Shown piece after piece: positions 24,792 through 34,840 of a stretch of 64,000 bases of DNA (positions are counted from its first letter, which is position 1; each line of letters begins with the position of its first letter). A program made the translations under genes and the position numbers. The notes below the pieces were generated by a model that was not told the DNA's origin, did no database searches, and worked only from the letters and a program-made list of their open reading frames with translations. Source of the stretch: Paenibacillus sp. FSL R5-0490 (lineage in GTDB: Bacteria > Bacillota > Bacilli > Bacillales > Cytobacillaceae); assembly GCF_001956215.1 (NCBI RefSeq), contig NZ_MRTQ01000008.1, positions 124,001 to 188,000 of the forward strand, in the 5' to 3' direction.

Positions 24792-25826
24792 TTAATCAAC
24801 GAGAAACTTGAAACTGGTACTTGTTTTATAGACTTCATTTTTCTCCAGGATAATAGAAGGAAAATGTTCATGATGAACAGCATTTGGAGGACATTGAGTT
24901 TCGAGACACAGCCCCAAATGCCTTTTTGACTGAACACCCCTGATTTTAAAATCGTTTCCAAGCATGTTCGCTGTATATAAAACAACACTCGGCCTGTCCG
25001 TTTTCACAGCCAGTTTTCGTCCGCTTCCGGAATCCGCTACAGTCATTCCACCTGTATTTAATAGAAAGGGATGATCATAGCCTCCGCCCGCAAGCAGGTT
25101 CTGCTGATGTCCGGACCCTACGCCTTCTTTGATTTTCTTACCGGCTCTGAAATCAAACGGGGTATTTTCCACATGTATGAATTCCCCGGTAGGAATCAAT
25201 GTTTCATCAAGCTTCAGAAAGTGATCACTTTTTATTGTCACCTCGTGCTCAAGAATGTCCCGCTTTAAATCCCCGCTCAGGTTAAAATAAGTATGGTTTG
25301 TCAGATTGATGATCGTTTTTTTATCAGATATCGCTTCATAACTTATGGCCAGTTCATTATCATTATTCAGTGTATAGTTTACCGTTACCTCAAGTGTCCC
25401 GGGATACCCTTCTTCTCCATCCGGACTTATATAGGAGAACCTGATATTTGCCTCATTCAAGCCCTTTTCGGCGGACGAGTCCCAAAGCACCTGGTGAAAA
25501 CCTGCTCCTCCATGAAGATGGTGTTCCCCATCATTTTTAGGCAGACTGTACACAGATCCATCAAGAGTGAAGCTTGAGCCTGCTATCCTTCCGGCCACCC
25601 TTCCGATTATTGCGCCGAAGAATGGTGAATGATTTACATACTCTTCAAGAGTGTCAAAACCCAGGACCACATTCTCTATATTCCCTTCACGATCAGGGAC
25701 AGATATCCCGGTAATGATTCCCCCGTAGTCGATACACGATACGCTCATTCCATGATCATTGCTGATTGTATAAGATTTAACACTGTGTCCATTCAACTCG
25801 CCATAGATACTTTCTGTTATGTTCAT
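24792..25826 (-). CDS. galM: Aldose 1-epimerase (mutarotase)
   Basis: 344 residues of the GalM family. Conserved pieces are GGIITGISVPDREG near residue 34, NDGEHHLHGG near residue 96 and LTNHTYFNLSG near residue 175 (catalytic His), and a C-terminal region with the catalytic Glu. It interconverts alpha and beta anomers of xylose or other aldoses. ATG 25826 follows GGGGGAG by six bases. It starts 21 bases after xylB and lies in the xylose operon. Confidence 0.93.
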   Translation of the reverse strand: MNITESIYGELNGHSVKSYTISNDHGMSVSCIDYGGIITGISVPDREGNIENVVLGFDTLEEYVNHSPFFGAIIGRVAGRIAGSSFTLDGSVYSLPKNDGEHHLHGGAGFHQVLWDSSAEKGLNEANIRFSYISPDGEEGYPGTLEVTVNYTLNNDNELAISYEAISDKKTIINLTNHTYFNLSGDLKRDILEHEVTIKSDHFLKLDETLIPTGEFIHVENTPFDFRAGKKIKEGVGSGHQQNLLAGGGYDHPFLLNTGGMTVADSGSGRKLAVKTDRPSVVLYTANMLGNDFKIRGVQSKRHLGLCLETQCPPNAVHHEHFPSIILEKNEVYKTSTSFKFLVD

Positions 25827-25847
25827 GACCTTCTCCCCCAAGGCAGC

Positions 25848-27350
25848 TTACTTTTTCCTGAAACCGGCCAATCCCTCATTCAGTTTCCTGGTTTGTACAT
25901 AAACCTCTTTATATAATTGGAAAAGCTCCTGATATTTCTTAACGTTTTCAGATATCGGGACATACGTTTTTTCGTATGTTATGAAATCATCCGCACAGGC
26001 TTCCAGAGATTCATACCATTGGCATCCGTATGCCGCGAGCATTGCCGCACCAACAGCAGGGCCTTGCTCACTTGAAAGCTTTACAATGGTGCTGTTGAAG
26101 ATATCTGCCTGTATTTGCAGCCAGGCATCACTTTTGGCTCCTCCGCCGATTGAAATGATGGTATCGATCAGCTTGCCGCTTTCCCGGAATATTTCAATCG
26201 ATTCATGTAATGAAAAGGTAATTCCTTCAATGACCGATCGGACAAAGTCGTTCCGGTTATGTGAAGAGTCCATGCCGATAAAGCTTCCCCTAATTTGTGA
26301 ATCTGCATATGGCGTTCGCTCGCCGGCTAGATATGGGGTAAACAAAAGACCATTCGATCCAATCGGAACCTCGCTTATTTCAGCCAGCAGGGAGTCAAAT
26401 GATTCCATTTCAGCAAACGTATTTTTAAACCAGCTCAAACTATGTCCCGCTGCCAGGGTTACTCCCATTGTGTAGTAGGCATTTTCTTCACCATGATTAA
26501 AATAATGCACCTTTCCCTGAAAATCCTTGTCATTTTGTTCTTCATAGGATAAAACGACCCCTGATGTGCCAATGCTGCATAATGTTTTGCCTTCTGACAG
26601 AATTCCTGAACCGATCGCACCGCAGGCATTGTCAGCACCTCCGGCAAATACCTTCGTGAAAGGAGATAATCCCGTCTCGTCCGCAATCTCAGGTATTAAC
26701 GTCCCTACGCATTCATGGGATTCAACTAAAGGCGGGCACATATTCACATCAATCCCGGTTAGCTTGCACATCTCTTCACTCCACATTTTCCGGCCAACAT
26801 CCAGGAGCAATGTGCCCGCAGCATCACTGTATTCACTATGAATCTTTCCAGTCAGTTTAAAGCGCAGATAATCTTTAGGGAGCATAAATACAGCCGCTTT
26901 TTCAAATACATCCGGCTCATGCTGCTTTACCCAAAGCAATTTAGGCAGTGTGAAACCTTCCAGGGCCGGATTCTTGGTGATTTCCAGCAAACGCTTCTCA
27001 CCAGCCAAGTCATAGATCTGCTTACATTGTTCTGTCGTGCGGGTATCATTCCATAGGATCGCATTGCGCAGAACCTTATTCTCTTCATCCAGAAGGACCA
27101 GGCCGTGCATTTGTCCTGAAAAACTGATTCCCTGTATGTCTTCCGCATGTCCTTCGAACTGTTCTGTAAGTTCTTTAAGAGCATCGACTGTTTTATCAAT
27201 CCATTCAGCCGGGTCCTGTTCACTATAACCCGACTTTTCATGAATGAGCGGATAAGACCTGGAAACTTCGCTGCACACTTCTCCCTTTTGATTCATTAGT
27301 AACACTTTTACCGAGCTCGTGCCAAGGTCAATCCCGATTACATATTTCAT
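25848..27350 (-). CDS. xylB: Xylulokinase
   Basis: 500 residues of the FGGY carbohydrate kinase family. GIDLGTSSVKVLLMN at the N-terminus is the phosphate 1 motif, SFSGQMHGLVLLD near residue 76 fits xylulokinase, and IGTSGVVLSYEE near residue 261 and ISIGGGAKSDAWLQ near residue 395 complete the ATPase core. It phosphorylates D-xylulose to xylulose 5-phosphate. It follows xylA in the operon with an intercistronic hairpin between. Confidence 0.96.
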   Translation of the reverse strand: MKYVIGIDLGTSSVKVLLMNQKGEVCSEVSRSYPLIHEKSGYSEQDPAEWIDKTVDALKELTEQFEGHAEDIQGISFSGQMHGLVLLDEENKVLRNAILWNDTRTTEQCKQIYDLAGEKRLLEITKNPALEGFTLPKLLWVKQHEPDVFEKAAVFMLPKDYLRFKLTGKIHSEYSDAAGTLLLDVGRKMWSEEMCKLTGIDVNMCPPLVESHECVGTLIPEIADETGLSPFTKVFAGGADNACGAIGSGILSEGKTLCSIGTSGVVLSYEEQNDKDFQGKVHYFNHGEENAYYTMGVTLAAGHSLSWFKNTFAEMESFDSLLAEISEVPIGSNGLLFTPYLAGERTPYADSQIRGSFIGMDSSHNRNDFVRSVIEGITFSLHESIEIFRESGKLIDTIISIGGGAKSDAWLQIQADIFNSTIVKLSSEQGPAVGAAMLAAYGCQWYESLEACADDFITYEKTYVPISENVKKYQELFQLYKEVYVQTRKLNEGLAGFRKK

Positions 27351-27393
27351 GATTGATCATCCTTTAGAAAATGAAATGTATGCTGCTTTTTAA

Positions 27394-27430
27394 AAATGTA
27401 CTGGGACACTTTCGTATTCCCAGTACATTT
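27394..27430 (-). terminator. Intercistronic hairpin between xylA and xylB
   Basis: AAATGTACTGGGA and TCCCAGTACATTT are perfect 13-bp arms with an 11-base loop, followed on the minus strand by TTAAAAAG. The T-run is short, so partial termination or mRNA stabilisation is likely, lowering kinase relative to isomerase. Confidence 0.7.
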
Positions 27431-27448
27431 AGTCTTTCTATTAATCTT

Positions 27449-28786
27449 TTAAGCTTTTACACTCGCATAAGCTTCAAGAATGTATTTATTTAAGATCGCT
27501 TTCAGCTGTTCCTGTCTTCCGGATTTGTTTTCAATTCTATCAAGCTGAAGGGCATGCTTCTCAAGCTTATGGAAGTCTGTCTTTCCTTCAACGATTTCAA
27601 GGCCGATGCCTTCTGTATAGCTGCTGTATCTGTCAGCAATGAAGTTGTCTAATACTTTATCTTCGATTAAACGCTGTGCCACTTTTGCTCCCACCGCAAA
27701 TGTGTCCATTCCTGCAATATGAGCATAGAACAGATCTTCAGGATCGAATGAACCTCTTCGCACCTTCGCATCAAAGTTTAAGCCGCCTGTTCCAAGACCG
27801 CCATTTTTAATAATTTCAACCATGGCGAGTGATGTGGAATAGATGTCTGTCGGGAATTCGTCCGTATCCCATCCGAGCAAGGTATCTCCCTGATTAGCAT
27901 CCACTGAACCAAGCATGCCATTTATGCGGGCTGTGTGCAGTTCATGCTCAAATGTATGGCCGGCAAGGGTCGCGTGGTTTGCTTCAATATTGAATTTGAA
28001 GTAATCTTTTAAGCCGTAAGATTGCAGGAATGATAAACTGGTTGCCACATCAAAATCATATTGATGTTTGGTTGGCTCCTTCGGCTTTGGTTCGATTAGA
28101 AATTGGGCGTCAAAACCGATTTCCTTTGCATAATCGATTGCCATATGGAAGAAACGCGCAAGATTGTCCTGTTCAAGCTTCATGTTCGTATTCAGCAGTG
28201 TTTCGTACCCTTCACGGCCGCCCCAGAAAACATAGTTCTCAGCACCAAGCTCCTTGCCGATTTCAAGTCCCTTTTTCACCTTTGCAGCAGCATAAGCGAA
28301 TACATCTGCATTAGGCGCTGTCGCCGCACCGTGCAGCCAGCGCGGATGTGAAAACATATTAGCAGTATTCCATAATAGCTTTGTTTTGCTGGATTTCATG
28401 TATTCCTTAATCATGCTCGTAATCTCATCTAAGTTATTAAACGTTTCTCTTAATGAATCTCCTTCAGGTGCAATATCCGCATCATGGAAACAGAAGTATG
28501 GAACATTCAGTTTTTCATAGAATTCAAAGGATGCTTCTACACGTGCCTTGGCCAAATCCATTCCGGAAAATCTGTCATATGAGCGAATCATCGTGCCCTC
28601 TCCGAAAGGATCTGTGCCTTCCGCAGTAAACGTATGCCAGTAAGACACTGCAAAACGGAGAAAATCCTCCATTTTTTTGCCGTTAATCATTTCTTCAGGA
28701 TTATAATATTTAAACGCCAATGGATTATTTGAATCGGGACCTTCATATTTTACTCCACTTACATTTTTGAAATAGTTCATTTTCAT
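27449..28786 (-). CDS. xylA: Xylose isomerase
   Basis: 445 residues, the usual length of class II xylose isomerase. Catalytic and metal residues are in [11 protein letters not shown] near residue 99, [12 protein letters not shown] near residue 187, [18 protein letters not shown] near residue 229 and [15 protein letters not shown] near residue 268. It converts D-xylose to D-xylulose. The gene is first in the xyl operon, under a promoter with XylR operator and cre. Confidence 0.97.
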   Translation of the reverse strand: MKMNYFKNVSGVKYEGPDSNNPLAFKYYNPEEMINGKKMEDFLRFAVSYWHTFTAEGTDPFGEGTMIRSYDRFSGMDLAKARVEASFEFYEKLNVPYFCFHDADIAPEGDSLRETFNNLDEITSMIKEYMKSSKTKLLWNTANMFSHPRWLHGAATAPNADVFAYAAAKVKKGLEIGKELGAENYVFWGGREGYETLLNTNMKLEQDNLARFFHMAIDYAKEIGFDAQFLIEPKPKEPTKHQYDFDVATSLSFLQSYGLKDYFKFNIEANHATLAGHTFEHELHTARINGMLGSVDANQGDTLLGWDTDEFPTDIYSTSLAMVEIIKNGGLGTGGLNFDAKVRRGSFDPEDLFYAHIAGMDTFAVGAKVAQRLIEDKVLDNFIADRYSSYTEGIGLEIVEGKTDFHKLEKHALQLDRIENKSGRQEQLKAILNKYILEAYASVKA

Positions 28787-28814
28787 TCCTCCAGTTTTAA
28801 CAGATTTTTCTGTG

Positions 28815-28828
28815 TGTTATCGCTTTCA
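28815..28828 (-). promoter_or_regulatory. cre site (CcpA) in the xylA leader
   Basis: On the minus strand TGAAAGCGATAACA matches the consensus TGWAAGCGNTNWCA exactly. It lies downstream of the xylA promoter, a classic roadblock position for catabolite repression. Confidence 0.85.
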
Positions 28829-28843
28829 TTTGTTTACAAGTTG

Positions 28844-28889
28844 ATTTTAACACCATAAACTTAGTTTGTCTATTGAATGAACTAAGTTT
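28844..28889 (-). promoter_or_regulatory. xylA promoter and XylR operator
   Basis: Minus-strand -35 TAGACA (28872-28867) and -10 TAAAAT (28849-28844), 17 bases apart. The perfect inverted repeat AAACTTAGTT (28857-28866) and AACTAAGTTT (28880-28889), 13 bases apart, overlaps it and matches the Bacillus xyl operator. XylR bound here blocks transcription without xylose. It also lies in the xylR promoter region. Confidence 0.88.
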
Positions 28890-28959
28890 TATTTTTATTT
28901 TTAATTATGGTATAAATGGAATATGATTGTAATAGACAAAGAATTTGAGGAGAAAAATA

Positions 28960-30135
28960 ATGACTTGGAATCAGCAGCTGGTAAAAATGAAAAATAAATC
29001 ACGTGTTCTGCAGACGATCATCGACCAATCCCCCATCTCGCGGGCTGATATCGCACAGTATTTGGGGCTGACTAAAGGGACAGTTTCCTCCTTGGTCAAC
29101 GAACTGATAGAAGAAAAAATCTGTTCCGAAACAGGTCCAGGCAAATCGAGCGGCGGACGCCGTCCTGTGATGCTGCTCTTTAATGAAAAAGCAGGATATG
29201 CGATTGGAATTGATTTAGGGGTCAACTATATTTTAGGTGTCATGACTGATTTATCCGGTAATATTGTGAGCGAACATTTGAAGCATATGAATAGCATGAG
29301 GTACGATGAAACCATTCTTGTTATAAAAGATATAATCCAATCCCTCTTGTACACTACCCCCGAGAGCCCCTATGGTGTGATCGGAATCGGGATTGGCGTA
29401 CCGGGAATCGTTAATAAAGAAGGAAGCAACATCCTGCTGGCACCTAACCTGGGCTGGACAGATATCAATTTAAAAGCAGAAATTGAGACAGAGTTTCACC
29501 TTCCCGTTATCATCGACAACGAAGCGAACGCCGGAGCCTACGGGGAAAAGCGTTTTGGAGCCGGGAAAAACTTTGAAAATCTCATTTATGTAAGCGCTGG
29601 AATTGGCATAGGTGTCGGCTTTATTTTGCAAAACAGCCTTTACCGGGGAGCTGAAGGATTTTCCGGTGAAATGGGCCATATGGTGATTGATATCGATGGA
29701 AAAGAATGCAGATGCGGCAGCAAAGGCTGCTGGGAATTATATGCTTCTGAACAGGCATTGCTCAACCAGGCAATGAATATCCATTTAAAACGGGATGAAT
29801 TGAACCTGGAGTCATTAGTTGTAATGGCGGAAGAAGATGAGGAAGTAAAGGATTTGTTTCGTCAAATTGGCCGGAGCCTCGGCATTGGCATAAACAATAT
29901 CATTAATACATTCAACCCCGAGCAAATCATCATAGGAAATCGCTTAGCCATTGCCAAAGATTTATTACACGAATCGATTATGGAAGTTGTCGAGAATCGT
30001 TCCTTAAGATTTAACCAGCAAAACTTAAATATTACATTTGCAGATTTATCGATCTACTCCACTGCACTTGGTGCATCTGCTTATGCCACTGAAAACTTTC
30101 TGAACTCGGATCTGCGGGGGAATTTGAGTAAATAA
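28960..30135 (+). CDS. xylR: XylR, ROK family xylose repressor
   Basis: 391 residues. An N-terminal winged helix (SRADIAQYLGLTKGTVSSLV near residue 24) is followed by a ROK domain with GYAIGIDLGVNYILGVMTD near residue 80, the EANAGAYGEKRFGAG region near residue 188, and the zinc cluster CRCGSKGCWELYAS near residue 247. The ATG follows TGAGGAG; a TTG nine bases before that site is rejected. Transcribed divergently from xylA across the operator. Confidence 0.95.
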   Translation: MTWNQQLVKMKNKSRVLQTIIDQSPISRADIAQYLGLTKGTVSSLVNELIEEKICSETGPGKSSGGRRPVMLLFNEKAGYAIGIDLGVNYILGVMTDLSGNIVSEHLKHMNSMRYDETILVIKDIIQSLLYTTPESPYGVIGIGIGVPGIVNKEGSNILLAPNLGWTDINLKAEIETEFHLPVIIDNEANAGAYGEKRFGAGKNFENLIYVSAGIGIGVGFILQNSLYRGAEGFSGEMGHMVIDIDGKECRCGSKGCWELYASEQALLNQAMNIHLKRDELNLESLVVMAEEDEEVKDLFRQIGRSLGIGINNIINTFNPEQIIIGNRLAIAKDLLHESIMEVVENRSLRFNQQNLNITFADLSIYSTALGASAYATENFLNSDLRGNLSK

Positions 30136-30156
30136 CTGCCTGATTGGCCAATAAGC

Positions 30157-30190
30157 AGAATGTCCCGGATTTGTTGGGACATTCTTTCTT
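30157..30190 (+). terminator. Terminator of xylR
   Basis: GAATGTCCC, a nine-base loop and GGGACATTC followed by TTTCTTTG. Confidence 0.8.
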
Positions 30191-30204
30191 TGTAAGGCCC
30201 TTCC

Positions 30205-30606
30205 TTATGGCCTGTACCCATAAGCAAACGAAAATAAAAAAAGGAAAAACATAAACAGAAAAGAAGCTGGAATCAAACTAATAAGAATAAGAATTTTAGC
30301 CTTTCTGCTATGGATTTTGCTAAACCACTTAAAATAGATGAAAATCAAAATGGCAGCAAAAGGCAAAAACAGGTAATTCGCGATGGTGTCAACCCATCCT
30401 GAATTCTGGTCCCAGTACGCATCAGGCACTGGGGATATCCCTTCATATTCCTTATCAATCCTGTTTTTTACGGTAATAAAATAATAAGAAACGGCTATAT
30501 AGTAAGCCACAATGACGCATTTTACCCACCAGACAATATATTTGCTGAAAACGACAATGATAAACATAAGCAGCAATATAATAAAAAAGCCAGTGTATTG
30601 TTCCAT
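30205..30606 (-). CDS. Membrane protein, 133 aa
   Basis: Unrecognised. About four helices: residues 7-22, 25-44, 76-95 and 105-125. A small exposed loop carries DKEYEGISPVPDAYW near residue 52. AGGAGG lies seven bases before the ATG. It is a single gene between xylR and the UvrA-like gene. No function can be assigned. Confidence 0.68.
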   Translation of the reverse strand: MEQYTGFFIILLLMFIIVVFSKYIVWWVKCVIVAYYIAVSYYFITVKNRIDKEYEGISPVPDAYWDQNSGWVDTIANYLFLPFAAILIFIYFKWFSKIHSRKAKILILISLIPASFLFMFFLFLFSFAYGYRP

Positions 30607-30655
30607 TTGAAAGCCTCCTAAAAAGGATCTGCATCATCTCAGATACCCGATAAAG

Positions 30656-30690
30656 AAAATGGCCATTGAAAAAATTCCATGGCCATTTTC
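30656..30690. terminator. Terminator (bidirectional)
   Basis: AAAATGGCCAT, a 12-base loop and ATGGCCATTTTCTC. It closes the UvrA-like gene on the minus strand; the A-run gives symmetry. Confidence 0.75.
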
Positions 30691-30707
30691 TCTATTATGC
30701 TTATTCT

Positions 30708-32948
30708 TTACAGATGCTGTGCCGTAACCGAACGCTCACATTCCAAAATTCCTGCCGGCGGTCCTTCATACAGGATTTCACCGCCCCCTGCACCTCCATC
30801 CGGACCTAGATCCACGATCCAATCACTTTTCCGGATAACGTCCAGATTATGTTCAATGACGATAACGGTATTGCCCTTTTCCACCAATTTATGAATGATT
30901 TCCAGAATATTGGCGACATCGGACATATGCAATCCTGTCGTTGGTTCGTCGAGAATATAAATACTCCCTTTTGTATTCAGTTCCTTTGCAAGCTTTAGCC
31001 TTTGGCATTCGCCGCCTGACAGGGTGTTCAGCGGCTGTCCCAGTGACAAGTAGCCAAGACCGACCGTCTCCAGGGCTTTGAGTTTTCTCTGAATGTCTTT
31101 TGCCTCAAAGAACTCCACAGCATTTGCTATAGACATCTCCATGATTTCAACAATATTTTTGCCCTTATATAGGTACTGGAGCACATCCTGCCTAAAACGG
31201 CTTCCATGACATTCGCTGCATTCGACTTCCATTGCATCCATAAAAGATAAATTGATCTCAACCGTTCCGGTGCCTCCGCATGTTGGACATCCTCCGGTCG
31301 AATTGTAGCTGAATAATCCGCTCTCCACACCATTCGCGTCTGAAAAAGACTTTCGGATCGAATTCATTATGCCGGTAAAGGTTGCCGGATTGGACCGTAT
31401 GTTGGCATGGACCGGGCTTTGGTCAATACGGATAGCGTCCGGGAAATCTTTTGCAAACACCTCATTCACAATAGTGCTTTTCCCTGAACCTGCTACCCCT
31501 GTTATAACTGTAAAAACCCCTTTTGGAACGGAGAGACTCACATTCTTTAAATTATGGAGGCTGCTTTTCCTGCTTTCCATAAACTCGGAAACCGGTCGCG
31601 GATTTGTGTTGATCTCTGCACTGCGGTTTAAATAATTGGCCGTTAATGTATCAGAAGAAAAGAAGTCCTGATAACTGCCGGTATACATGATTTCTCCTCC
31701 GTTTGTTCCCGCATGAGGCCCCACATCAACGATATGATCCGCTATTTTGATTACGTCCGGATCATGCTCGACGACTAAAACGGTATTGCCCCTGTCCCGC
31801 AGCCGAATCAGCAATTCATTTAACCGGTAAACATCCCGCGGATGCAGGCCGGTGCTTGGTTCATCAAATATGTACATTAAGCCCGTTAAGTTACTGGATA
31901 AATATTTTACCATTTTCACCCTTTGGGATTCACCGCCCGAAAGTGTTGGCGTTTCCCTTGTCAGATCCATATAGCCGAGCCCAATCTCACAAAGGTTTTC
32001 CAATCGTTCCATGATTCCGTCAAGAATTGGCTTTGCTTCAGGTGAAGTAATTTGTGGAAGAGTTTTAATCAGCTGATCCAATTGCATGGACGTCAGGTCA
32101 TAGATGGTATAGCCTTTGATTGTGGAAGAAAGCACCTTTTCGCTGTAGCGTTTTCCACCGCATGAAGGGCAGCCAGTCATGGTGCTGAAGTTTTTCAGGA
32201 GCTTCTCTCCCGTCTTTGAAGTTTCCTTGTCCCTCTTCACATGCTGCCGCATAAATTTGACTGCGAGGCCCTCATAAGTTGCATTCATGTCATTATTCAT
32301 ATAACTGACTGTTACTTTTTGCGGCTCTGCATGGACAAGCTTATTAAATTCTTCTTCCGGATAATCCTTAATTTTCTTATCAATATCGAAGAATCCGGAT
32401 TCCGCATATGCCTTCCATTGCCATGTTCCAGGTCCAAAACCCGGAAGCAGAATAGCACCTTCATTTAAGCTTTTTTCCTTATCAAGAGCAGCATCAAGGT
32501 TGAGTGTAATAATTCTCCCAATCCCTTCACACTTCGGGCACATGCCGCTGGGATCATTGAAAGAATAGGCGTTGCTGTACCCTATATGAGGTTCGGCAAA
32601 CCGGGAGAATAACAGGCGAAGAAGAGGATTAATATCTGTAGCGGTTCCAAGTGTGGATCGGGCATTTCCCCCGAGCCGTTTTTGATCAACAACAACGGCA
32701 GTAGAAAGATTGTTGATTTCATCTGCTTCCGGTCGGCTATACCTCGGAAGAAAAAGCCGCTGAAAACTGCTGTACGTCTCATTCAACTGCCGGCCTGCCT
32801 CCTGGGCAATCGTATCAAAGACAATGGATGATTTGCCTGAACCGGAGACACCTGTAAAAATTGTAATCTTCCCTTTTGGAATCTGCAGATTAATATTCTT
32901 CAGGTTGTTTACTCTGGCATTGAAAATTTCGATGAATTCCTGCTTCAC
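30708..32948 (-). CDS. UvrA-like ABC ATPase (UvrA2/DrrC drug-resistance type)
   Basis: 746 residues, shorter than the about 950 of housekeeping UvrA. Two ABC modules are seen: Walker A GVSGSGKSS near residue 34 and GVAGSGKST near residue 480, signatures TLSGGESQR near residue 339 and TLSGGECQR near residue 680, and zinc-finger pairs CPKCEGIG and CPTCGGTG. The UvrB-binding insertion is largely missing. Relatives protect cells from DNA-binding antibiotics such as daunorubicin. GTG 32948 follows AAAGGAG by eight bases; upstream residues of the longer frame look non-coding. Confidence 0.9.
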   Translation of the reverse strand: MKQEFIEIFNARVNNLKNINLQIPKGKITIFTGVSGSGKSSIVFDTIAQEAGRQLNETYSSFQRLFLPRYSRPEADEINNLSTAVVVDQKRLGGNARSTLGTATDINPLLRLLFSRFAEPHIGYSNAYSFNDPSGMCPKCEGIGRIITLNLDAALDKEKSLNEGAILLPGFGPGTWQWKAYAESGFFDIDKKIKDYPEEEFNKLVHAEPQKVTVSYMNNDMNATYEGLAVKFMRQHVKRDKETSKTGEKLLKNFSTMTGCPSCGGKRYSEKVLSSTIKGYTIYDLTSMQLDQLIKTLPQITSPEAKPILDGIMERLENLCEIGLGYMDLTRETPTLSGGESQRVKMVKYLSSNLTGLMYIFDEPSTGLHPRDVYRLNELLIRLRDRGNTVLVVEHDPDVIKIADHIVDVGPHAGTNGGEIMYTGSYQDFFSSDTLTANYLNRSAEINTNPRPVSEFMESRKSSLHNLKNVSLSVPKGVFTVITGVAGSGKSTIVNEVFAKDFPDAIRIDQSPVHANIRSNPATFTGIMNSIRKSFSDANGVESGLFSYNSTGGCPTCGGTGTVEINLSFMDAMEVECSECHGSRFRQDVLQYLYKGKNIVEIMEMSIANAVEFFEAKDIQRKLKALETVGLGYLSLGQPLNTLSGGECQRLKLAKELNTKGSIYILDEPTTGLHMSDVANILEIIHKLVEKGNTVIVIEHNLDVIRKSDWIVDLGPDGGAGGGEILYEGPPAGILECERSVTAQHL

Positions 32949-33092
32949 ACAATCAGCTCCTTTTGATTTTTTTACGTATGTATGCAATTTGCGCGGAGAA
33001 TTATCATATCAATAGTTGGAAACAAATTGCAATAATATTCTTTAATTTTTATTAAGTTTTCTTCAAAAACTACTCTTCCGGTGATTGATAGA

Positions 33093-34118
33093 TTATATAG
33101 AAGGAATGACAACAGCTCTGCAAGCTTTCTCATAAAACTCAATTGGTCCTGCTCCTCCAATAATGGCATATTCATATCCTATTTCTTTCATATCTCTTAA
33201 ACAGTGATGAAGCAATGCATTTCCTATACCTTTAACCCTGCTGGCTCTTATTACCCCCATGGGACCGAAATATCCCTTTTTGTTCAGGTAGACATCAAAT
33301 GCGGCAAAGCCAATAATCCTTCCGCCCTCATCACCTGCGATATAAAGTGAAACTTCAATCAGTGGGGGTTTTCCTTATCCCCCACTGATTGTTAGTTGAA
33401 CCAATCGGGCCTTTACGGGCAGTTTGACCCCCGCTTATCTTCCTTTGATTCCTCTGAGTCTTGAAGTGGGGGTCTTACTGCCCGTTAGACTGCGATAAAT
33501 TGACGGCTTTACCTTCTGAAATCCCCACCGAATGGTATGTGCCCATTCCTTAGAAAAATTTTTCTCTGTAAAGTCTGCAAGCTGCTTTTCATCACCATGA
33601 TGAACTTTCCTGACAAAAGAAGTGTTCATTTGAGGAAAAGTATAGCTGCCAAGGTGAGTGATCATGTCCCTGGCGGACGTTCCGAGCGTCAAAATGGTGT
33701 TTTTCATTTCCTCAGATAAAATCCCTGCAATGGTGGCATCATTAAGTAATGCTTTAAGTAAGTGCCCTTCATTAACAAAAACCTGATTATATCTGTTCAT
33801 ATAATGAATCGCTGTATCAAGTATTTCTATAACCCCATCGGTTACTGGGATGCTGAAAATTTCACTTTGCATTATACTTTGCGTATATGGAACTGATCCT
33901 CTCAACAAATCTGGGTTTAAATCGCATTTCAGAAATATTTCCCCCAAAGCGCCTGACCTTTCAGCCAGACACCCAATTAGCAGGTGAACAGGATGGATCA
34001 CTTTACAATCAGATAGCCAGGCTTCCTTTTCGGCACTCTTAATAATTCTTTGCATTCTATCCGTGAATTTTACTGAATGGCTCAAGTTGAACACACCTTC
34101 ACAATTTATTGTCCCCAA
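33093..34118 (-). pseudogene. Clp_N domain-GNAT acetyltransferase fusion, interrupted by a 141-bp element
   Basis: The intact part starts at 34118 and encodes a Clp N-terminal-like module (VKFTDRMQRIIKSAEKEA, IHPVHLLIGCLAE, VNEGHLLKALLND) followed by the start of a GNAT (VRKVHHGDEKQLADF, FSKEWAHTIRWGF). Translation ends at 33435 inside an inserted palindromic element. Beyond the element the frame resumes with a GNAT C-terminal half, EVSLYIAGDEGGRIIGF to GAGPIEFYEKACRAVV, stop at 33093. Removing 33357-33497 (141 bases, 47 codons) restores a smooth reading frame. I call it a disrupted gene. Acetylation of an unknown substrate would be lost unless the element is bypassed. Confidence 0.82.
33357..33497 (-). 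mobile_element. IS200/IS605-end-like palindromic element (possible omega-RNA/MITE)
   Basis: 141 bases without a gene of their own. On the minus strand ACGGGCAGT-AA-GACCCCC pairs with GGGGGTC-AA-ACTGCCCGT (33485-33415) around a 35-base loop, and a 12-bp hairpin AATCAGTGGGGG/CCCCCACTGATT (33390-33357) ends the element. This two-stem arrangement with a terminal hairpin resembles the right end of IS605-type transposons and the omega RNA of TnpB systems as I recall them. It sits inside the Clp_N-GNAT gene without a visible target duplication, as expected for that family. No transposase gene is near. Confidence 0.65.
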
Positions 34119-34553
34119 GTACGTTGCATAAAAAAATGAATTCTCTTAAAACGCAAGAATTCCTGCCAAATGTTAACAATCATAGGAATTCCAAAGGAAA
34201 ATAGTAAACTAAACAGCATTTGTTTTCACATTGCACAACAGGCTTTTTAACATAAAAATAGGGGTCACACTTTAAAAAAATGCGAGTATTACAGCCGTAT
34301 CAAAGGCTGGATTAACCGATTTAATGGCATGGCTGCAAATCATTATTTGTGATGGCTTTAATTCTTGAATATTATGAAGCATCGTAATGACGATACTGCT
34401 ATTAGAAAGATGATTATTAATAAGTGAGGAAAAAGAAGCGAATAGAATAGGTACACCGTATAGTACCACCGATAGAGCAGTCATTTAGACGAAGAAAAAG
34501 ACTTATATTATTTACCCAGAATTCCTACTTGTATTAAATAAAAATACTGTTAT

Positions 34554-34584
34554 AAAAGGAACCTTATAATAGTTCCTTTTTATT
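34554..34584. terminator. Terminator-like hairpin
   Basis: AAAAGGAAC, a nine-base loop and GTTCCTTTT followed by TATTTA. No convincing gene ends before it; it may belong to a lost gene or an unseen small RNA. The stretch 34119-34668 otherwise shows only AT-rich sequence and a weak 70-residue frame (34272-34484, minus) without a ribosome site. Confidence 0.55.
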
Positions 34585-34668
34585 TAGGCTCTTTCCGTAA
34601 CTATTGTTGCTAATAAAGAATAATATTGTAAAATATTGTATAGTATGATTAAAAGAGGAGAGCCTAAA

Positions 34669-34836
34669 ATGCTAAGTAAAATAATAGATGAAACGCTGGA
34701 TTACTTTGAAAGTCACCCTACTATTCTTAATTACTTTAAAATAGCAGGGATTATACTTTTATTGTTACTGTTATTTAACGCTTCTACACAGTTCGGTGAA
34801 GTGGCAGGCAAGATTCTTTATCACTTCACAAACTAA
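34669..34836 (+). CDS. Small single-pass membrane protein, 55 aa
   Basis: Starts MLSKIIDETLDYFESHPTI, with one helix (IAGIILLLLLLFNAS, about residues 23-37). The ATG at 34669 follows GAGGAG by eight bases. An in-frame upstream ATG (34636) lacks a ribosome site. It has its own terminator just after the stop, so it is a complete small unit. Function unknown. Confidence 0.65.
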   Translation: MLSKIIDETLDYFESHPTILNYFKIAGIILLLLLLFNASTQFGEVAGKILYHFTN

Positions 34837-34840
34837 GTTT

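Noticed and set aside
24792-27350. Antisense frames within the xylose genes
   Set aside because: They are shadows of strongly conserved coding sequence.
34272-34484. 70-residue minus-strand frame, partly hydrophobic
   Set aside because: No ribosome site, no recognisable family and no neighbours in an operon; may be a fragment of a lost gene.
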